From contig CBIHON010000067.1 in NCBI GenBank assembly GCA_966211965.1, positions 1 to 18,686 of the forward strand: a DNA stretch of 18,686 nt. The letters run 5' to 3'. Shown here one piece after another: positions 14,942-18,686 of this stretch. Position 1 is the first letter of the stretch, and each line of letters starts with the position of its first letter. A model generated the notes under the pieces. The model did no database searches, was not told where the DNA came from, and saw nothing but the letters and a program-made list of their open reading frames with translations. The translations under genes were made by a program, and so were the position numbers. Origin of the DNA: CBIHON01 sp966211965 (GTDB lineage: Bacteria; Pseudomonadota; Gammaproteobacteria; Burkholderiales; Burkholderiaceae_D).

Positions 14942-15379
14942 CTAAGGAGGCGTTTCCCGCGCCACATTCCTGATCGTAACCGCCCCCCCGCATTCCGAGC
15001 AGGTTTGTCCTGCGCGCGTGAGTTTCCCGCAATCCAGATGGCGCAGCCGGAATGGCGAGGATTCGGGACACGGCATCCATTCCTCCGCATAGCGTATCAG
15101 CTCCAGCAGCACAGGAAAAAGGCCATAACCGGCCTTGGTCAACTGATAGTTGAATCGTTGCGGCCGTTCCTGATAAGCCTGTTTAGACACAATCCCCGCA
15201 TCGATCAGGCGCTTGAGCCGGTTGGTGAGGATATTGGTCGCGGCTTGGGTTTTCTTCTGCAGGTCGTCAAAACGCTGCGGCCCGGAAAACAGTTCTCTTA
15301 GAACAAGCAATACCCAATCATCACCGATCAAACTTGCGGCGCGACCTAATGGGCATGAAATTGGCATATCGGACTTCAT
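14942..15379 (-). CDS. HxlR-family winged-helix transcriptional regulator
   Basis: 145 residues. The HxlR domain covers about 8-100: CPLGRAASLIGDDWVLLVLR opens the first helix after the conserved cysteine (C9), followed by the recognition region (TNILTNRLKRLIDAGIVSK) and wing (YQERPQRFNYQLTKAG). The C-terminus has Cys residues (CSECGG), which could bind metal or sense redox. Many HxlR proteins respond to electrophiles or oxidants through the N-terminal Cys; whether this one does is unknown. The start at 15379 has only a weak ribosome site, and an ATG four codons later is also possible. It is divergent from the DUF4148 gene and shares a 140-bp regulatory region with it. Confidence 0.92.
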   Translation of the reverse strand: MKSDMPISCPLGRAASLIGDDWVLLVLRELFSGPQRFDDLQKKTQAATNILTNRLKRLIDAGIVSKQAYQERPQRFNYQLTKAGYGLFPVLLELIRYAEEWMPCPESSPFRLRHLDCGKLTRAGQTCSECGGAVTIRNVARETPP

Positions 15380-15433
15380 TTTTTTATTCTACTAGCTTGC
15401 AAAACGAAAGTCTATGAGGTACGATACATCATG

Positions 15434-15450
15434 ACTTGCAAATTGCAAGT
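15434..15450. promoter_or_regulatory. Perfect palindromic operator, probable HxlR binding site
   Basis: ACTTGCAA, one base, TTGCAAGT: 8-bp perfect arms, between the divergent hxlR-type gene and the DUF4148 gene. A further CTTGCAA half-site lies at 15394-15400, close to the regulator's start. On the minus strand the palindrome overlaps a possible -35 (TTGCAA), 16 bp before TATCGT, so autoregulation is plausible. Confidence 0.65.
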
Positions 15451-15519
15451 AACAGCAAGGGCGAAAAAATCGACTGTTTCGTCACCATCCTTTTTATCTG
15501 ACACTTTGGAGAACCGAAC

Positions 15520-15804
15520 ATGACTAGCAAACAATTACTCGCATCCCTCACTGTGCTCGTTGCAAGCGGTGGCGCCTTTGCGCAATCCTCGGATGATGTG
15601 CAGCCGAATGAAAAATTCGTCTCGACCAAAACCCGCGCTGAAGTGATCGCGGAACTGAAACAGGCCCAGGCGGAAGGCACTTTCATCGTAGGCGGCGAAG
15701 CCTTCACGGAGCAAACGCCGGTAGCAGCCAAGAGAGTCCGCAACCGTGCCGATACCGTCGACACTGCACGCAGCAACAAGGCCGAGTCCTCCAGCGGCAG
15801 CTAA
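15520..15804 (+). CDS. Secreted DUF4148 domain protein
   Basis: 94 residues. Residues 1-21 are a Sec signal peptide: a short basic start (MTSKQ), a hydrophobic core and an AFA cleavage site before Q22. The mature part carries the DUF4148 signature, KTRAEVIAELKQAQAEG (about 37-53), and a low-complexity polar tail. DUF4148 proteins are small periplasmic proteins of unknown function, very common and often multicopy in Burkholderiales. Ribosome site GGAGA lies 8 nt before the ATG. It is transcribed away from the HxlR gene, which may regulate it, and ends at the strong terminator at 15823. Confidence 0.9.
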   Translation: MTSKQLLASLTVLVASGGAFAQSSDDVQPNEKFVSTKTRAEVIAELKQAQAEGTFIVGGEAFTEQTPVAAKRVRNRADTVDTARSNKAESSSGS

Positions 15805-15822
15805 ATCTTACGGATTTCCCCC

Positions 15823-15860
15823 AAAAAGAAACGCCACCCTTTCTGGTGGCGTTTCTTTTT
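15823..15860. terminator. Bidirectional rho-independent terminator
   Basis: AAAAAGAAACGCCACC (15823-15838), loop CTTTCT, GGTGGCGTTTCTTTTT (15845-15860). The 16-bp stem is perfect and gives a T-rich tail on either strand. It lies between the convergent DUF4148 and gshA genes and should end both transcripts. Confidence 0.95.
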
Positions 15861-15884
15861 GCAAAAGCGAACTTGTAACTTGTT

Positions 15885-17471
15885 CTAATCGCAAAGCTGC
15901 CGCGGTGTTCGCGAACGATAATCGGTAATGAACTGATCAAAATCACCGACCTGCGTGCGCTCCATCTGCTCCTGTTCCGCGATCGATGTCTGAGCCAAGG
16001 ATTTGAAATAGGCGCACTCCGCCTCGCTCGGCGCACGCGCACGGAAATCGGCGGCATGCGCCCTGCTCTGCTTCAGGGAAAAAGCAGAAAACGAACCGCC
16101 GTTCTCGCGCAGCGCCGCAAGTACACGCGCCGACGGAGTCAGTTCCGGAGCGTGCAGCTTTCCGCGCTGCAGTTCCAACGTACGCGCATGCTCGTCACCG
16201 CCGCGTTGCGCATCGAGCAAATCGGCCACGGCGGCAATCCTGTCGAGCAGTTCCAGCCCCCATGCGCGCAACTCGACCGCATGGCCCTGGCGTTGCAAGT
16301 TTAGTCCGGGACGCCGGCCCTGCTTGACCGCGCGCGCAAAATTTTCCACATTCTCGCGTCCTTCGGCATCGTCGGTCGGCGCACTTTCATCCAGTGCGCA
16401 GAACAATAAAAACGCATCGAGGAAACGTGAGGTTTCCAGGTTGATCCCAAGCGGTTCAAACGGATCGACGTCCATGCAACGCACTTCGACGTATTGCACA
16501 CCGCGCGCGCACAAGGCTTCGATCGGCCGCTCGCCAGTGCGGATCACGCGCTTGGGCCGTATCGTTGCATAGAATTCGTTTTCGATCTGCAGCACGTTGG
16601 TATTGATCTGAACCCATTCGCCGTTCCGCCGGGTGCCTATTTCTTCATACGGCGGATAAGGCTGCTGCACCGCGCGCGCGAGGCTGCGCATATAGCTGTG
16701 CAGCGAATTGTAGGGAGGCATCAGTCCTGCCTGCGCATTGTTCTGGTAGCCCAGATCGCTCATCCGCAGACTCGTTGCATACGGCAGATACAGGGTATCG
16801 GCGGACAGCGTCTCCAACTGATGGGGACGTCCACGCAGGAACTGTGTGGACAAGGCGGGCGAGGCGCCGAACAGATACATCAGCAGCCAACTGTAGCGGT
16901 GGAAATTCCGGATCAGCGCAATATAACTTTCCGACTGATAGTCCTTCGGCGAGCCGGGAGCATGCTCGGCATCCCGGATCACACGCCACACGTCTTCGGC
17001 AAGGGAAAAATTGTAGTGAATGCCGGCGATGCACTGCATGCTTTTGCCATAGCGCAGCGCCAGGCCGCGACGATACACATGCTTGATCATGCCGATATGC
17101 GAAGTACCGTACCAGGCTATCGGGATTTCTTCTTCGCCCGGCAAATTGCATGGCATCGATTGGCTCCACAACAATTCGTCTCCCAATTCCGAATAGACGA
17201 AGCGGTGGATTGCATCGAGTTCGTTCAATGCTGTGGCAATATCATGCTCCGCCGGCGTGATGAATTCGAGCAGGGATTCGGAATAATCGGTCGTGATCTG
17301 CGGGTGGGTCAAGGCCGATCCGAGCCCGTGCGGATGGGGCGTGGTCGCCAGATTGCCATGTGCATCGACACGCAAGGTTTCGCGCTCGATGCCGCGCAGG
17401 CCTTGCGCCAGCAAAGGTCTATTTCCATCGGTGGACAAGAGGGTAAGACGGCGGTTTAGCAGCGTGTTCAA
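15885..17471 (-). CDS. gshA: Glutamate--cysteine ligase (E. coli type)
   Basis: 528 residues (E. coli 518). It catalyses the ATP-dependent joining of Glu and Cys, the first step of glutathione synthesis, in the cytoplasm. Recognisable blocks: GLRGIERETLRV (24-35) with the conserved Glu pair, TTDYSESLLEFITP (about 60-73), SQSMPCNLP, WYGTSHIGMIKHVYRRGLA, IHYNFSL and the FEPLGI region with EVRCMD before it. The start codon is TTG at 17471: the homologous N-terminus MNTLLNRRL begins there, AGGAAG lies 6 nt upstream, and no ATG occurs in frame until about residue 105. The partner gshB is not in the window. The gene ends 25 bp before the shared terminator. Weak initiation by TTG may keep expression moderate. 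Confidence 0.96.
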   Translation of the reverse strand: MNTLLNRRLTLLSTDGNRPLLAQGLRGIERETLRVDAHGNLATTPHPHGLGSALTHPQITTDYSESLLEFITPAEHDIATALNELDAIHRFVYSELGDELLWSQSMPCNLPGEEEIPIAWYGTSHIGMIKHVYRRGLALRYGKSMQCIAGIHYNFSLAEDVWRVIRDAEHAPGSPKDYQSESYIALIRNFHRYSWLLMYLFGASPALSTQFLRGRPHQLETLSADTLYLPYATSLRMSDLGYQNNAQAGLMPPYNSLHSYMRSLARAVQQPYPPYEEIGTRRNGEWVQINTNVLQIENEFYATIRPKRVIRTGERPIEALCARGVQYVEVRCMDVDPFEPLGINLETSRFLDAFLLFCALDESAPTDDAEGRENVENFARAVKQGRRPGLNLQRQGHAVELRAWGLELLDRIAAVADLLDAQRGGDEHARTLELQRGKLHAPELTPSARVLAALRENGGSFSAFSLKQSRAHAADFRARAPSEAECAYFKSLAQTSIAEQEQMERTQVGDFDQFITDYRSRTPRQLCD

Positions 17472-17540
17472 TTGGTCTTCCTTTTTTCAACGCCAAAGAT
17501 TCACGCAAGGATAGCCGAAAAGCGGAAAAAGGATCTGATG

Positions 17541-17690
17541 CCAATCCTCGTAAAAAACGTGCCAGTTATCCGCCTGGCTGCGTTGTTCGTCGTTGCATGG
17601 CTCGCCATGCGGCCTTCTCGCGTCTTGCCAAATGAAAAAACCATCGATTTTCCTGTCAGATTTTCCTGTCACGTTTTTTACGAGGATTGG
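17541..17690. repeat. 150-bp unit bounded by a perfect 21-bp inverted repeat
   Basis: CCAATCCTCGTAAAAAACGT plus G at 17541-17561 is repeated in exact inverted form at 17670-17690. Weaker pairing continues a few bases inward (GTGCCAG against GTGACAG). Inside are a hairpin, GCATGG, CTCG, CCATGC, and two tandem copies of ATTTTCCTGTCA (17647-17658 and 17660-17671). It occupies most of the 376-bp gap between gshA and the N-acetyltransferase gene. No transposase ORF is present. It may be a MITE-like element or a folded leader; no terminator or clear promoter was seen. Confidence 0.6.
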
Positions 17691-17847
17691 TATGAGGCGC
17701 GGATTTTTACGGAAAGAAAGCAACGATGAAGCCATTCGACGATCACACTCAGCTCCCCGCTCAAGACGCACGAGCGAGCTATTCGAGAACGAAGAAAGTG
17801 CGATATATTCGATCTCAGCCATTTCTTCACTGTGGAGGTTCTCCAGC

Positions 17848-18618
17848 ATGAAAGCCGATAATTTCGTACTTCAAAAATATTTCGACAGAATAGGTTTCCA
17901 TGGCACGGCAAACGCCGATCTGGCCACCGTGAGCAAGATGATGCGCTGTCAGTTGTTTTCTGTGCCGTTCGAAAATCTCGACATCCAGGCCGGGAAGATC
18001 GTTTCCCTGATCCCTGAAGAAATTGTTGAAAAGATCTTGATGCGCAAGCGCGGCGGCTACTGTTACGAGGTCAACGGCATCTTCGCAATGGCATTGCAGG
18101 CGCTTGGCATTCCCTATCAATTCGTCGCCGCGCGACCCATGATTACGCTGGTCAAAAGACCCAAGACGCATATGGCCATCGTGGCGAAGGTAGAGGGCCA
18201 GGAGTGGCTGTGCGACCTCGGCTTCGGCAGTTACGGCATTAGGGCGCCGTTAAACATGAACTTGCTTGACGCCGAAGTGCAACAGGACTTCGATACCTTC
18301 ATGCTGAGCAAACTCAATGAGCGCGAATACCTGCTGAAAGCCCGAGTCGATGGTGAATGGGCCACGCAATATGCGTTCGACTTGCATCCGCAGGAATGGA
18401 TCGATTTTACGCCGGCAAATTACATGAACTCCACGCACCCGGACGGGCTGTTCGTGAAAAACATGCTGATCGTTTTACACAACGCGGAAGGCAGAAATAT
18501 CCTGTTCGGCCGCAACTTGAAAATCGTGACTGGAGACAGGGTCGAAAAGCAAACGGTCAAACCCGAGGAACGCGCAGCGGTTTTGCGAGACAGGTTTTTG
18601 CTCACGCAAGACACCTGA
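17848..18618 (+). CDS. nat: Arylamine N-acetyltransferase
   Basis: 256 residues, within the normal range for bacterial NATs. It transfers an acetyl group from acetyl-CoA to arylamines, arylhydrazines or arylhydroxylamines by a cysteine ping-pong mechanism; it is cytoplasmic. The complete Cys-His-Asp triad is visible: C72 in RGGYCYE, H108 in KTHMAIV and D123 in CDLGFG. FSVPFENLDI (37-46) is the usual family block. The start at 17848 has GGAGG 8-9 nt upstream and gives the standard N-terminus; the frame is open 85 codons further upstream, but that part crosses the inverted repeat at 17541-17690 and is not NAT-like. It stands alone, divergent from gshA, and ends 11 bp before the right-hand window-end repeat. 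Confidence 0.94.
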   Translation: MKADNFVLQKYFDRIGFHGTANADLATVSKMMRCQLFSVPFENLDIQAGKIVSLIPEEIVEKILMRKRGGYCYEVNGIFAMALQALGIPYQFVAARPMITLVKRPKTHMAIVAKVEGQEWLCDLGFGSYGIRAPLNMNLLDAEVQQDFDTFMLSKLNEREYLLKARVDGEWATQYAFDLHPQEWIDFTPANYMNSTHPDGLFVKNMLIVLHNAEGRNILFGRNLKIVTGDRVEKQTVKPEERAAVLRDRFLLTQDT

Positions 18619-18629
18619 AATTGCGCTGG

Positions 18630-18684
18630 AACTAGTGTCCTGTTCCGTAAATTCGTAGCAAAAGTAAAAGTGACGAAATCGGGC
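18630..18684. repeat. Right copy of the 55-bp inverted repeat bounding the window
   Basis: Exact reverse complement of 1-55. The sequence begins AACTAGTGTCCTG, so its CTAG edge faces the interior of the window, as on the left. The last two bases of the window extend beyond the match. See the left copy for interpretation. Confidence 0.6.
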
Positions 18685-18686
18685 CG

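Noticed and set aside
17472..17729. 85-codon ORF between gshA and nat
   Set aside because: It runs through the 21-bp inverted repeat, the two arms giving similar peptides on opposite strands; the ORF is a by-product of the repeat.
17593..17847. N-terminal extension of the N-acetyltransferase
   Set aside because: No family similarity, crosses the repeat; the ATG at 17848 has the ribosome site and normal family length.
1..18686. tRNA or rRNA genes
   Set aside because: None of the intergenic gaps shows a tRNA T-loop signature or conserved rRNA sequence.

Overview
The window looks like chromosomal DNA of a betaproteobacterium, most likely order Burkholderiales and perhaps family Oxalobacteraceae. 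This rests on G+C-rich codon use, a secreted DUF4148 protein, a giant trifunctional kinase/AAA/histidine-kinase protein, an E. coli-type GshA and CTGT-N8-ACAG LexA-type operators. The family-level placement is inference from recalled gene content, not from a search.

Layout. Bases 1-4272 hold, on the minus strand, an M14-family deacylase/carboxypeptidase, the long-chain acyl-CoA ligase fadD with its own terminator, and an OruR-like AraC regulator. Bases 4340-11380 are one minus-strand gene for a 2346-residue signalling protein: kinase-like domain, AAA ATPase, helical repeats, two GAF domains, histidine kinase, receiver and Hpt. Bases 11459-13760 are a repeat-rich stretch with three small minus-strand genes (two hypothetical, one HAD-like), a 22-codon ORF and two LexA-type operators, each embedded in a sigma-70-like promoter. 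Bases 13761-14790 are a plus-strand pair: a 57-residue protein and an HDOD protein. Bases 14942-15804 are a divergent HxlR regulator and DUF4148 gene with a perfect palindromic operator between them. Bases 15823-17471 hold a bidirectional terminator and gshA, which starts with TTG. Bases 17848-18618 encode an arylamine N-acetyltransferase.

Most of the non-coding structure is repeat DNA. Four related palindromic elements (A 109-160, B 11459-11584, C 12952-13072, D 14800-14900) begin TAGAGC or AGAGC. Their outer stem sequences differ, but the two arms still pair. The three full-length ones carry an inner GTAC-N4/5-GTAC hairpin. A second group has CTAG-bounded ends like those of IS630-type elements: a 165-bp MITE-like unit at 12363-12527, a 25-bp minimal palindrome at 13709-13733, and possibly the two window ends, which are 55-bp inverted copies of each other. 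Several neighbouring genes take their last codons or their stop codon from these repeats.

The most interesting candidates are the two putative SOS-controlled promoters driving a 102-residue protein and a HAD-like phosphatase, and the variable-stem, conserved-core palindrome family. No complete new defence or biosynthetic system is evident. The giant kinase ends in an Hpt domain but has no partner response regulator in the window.
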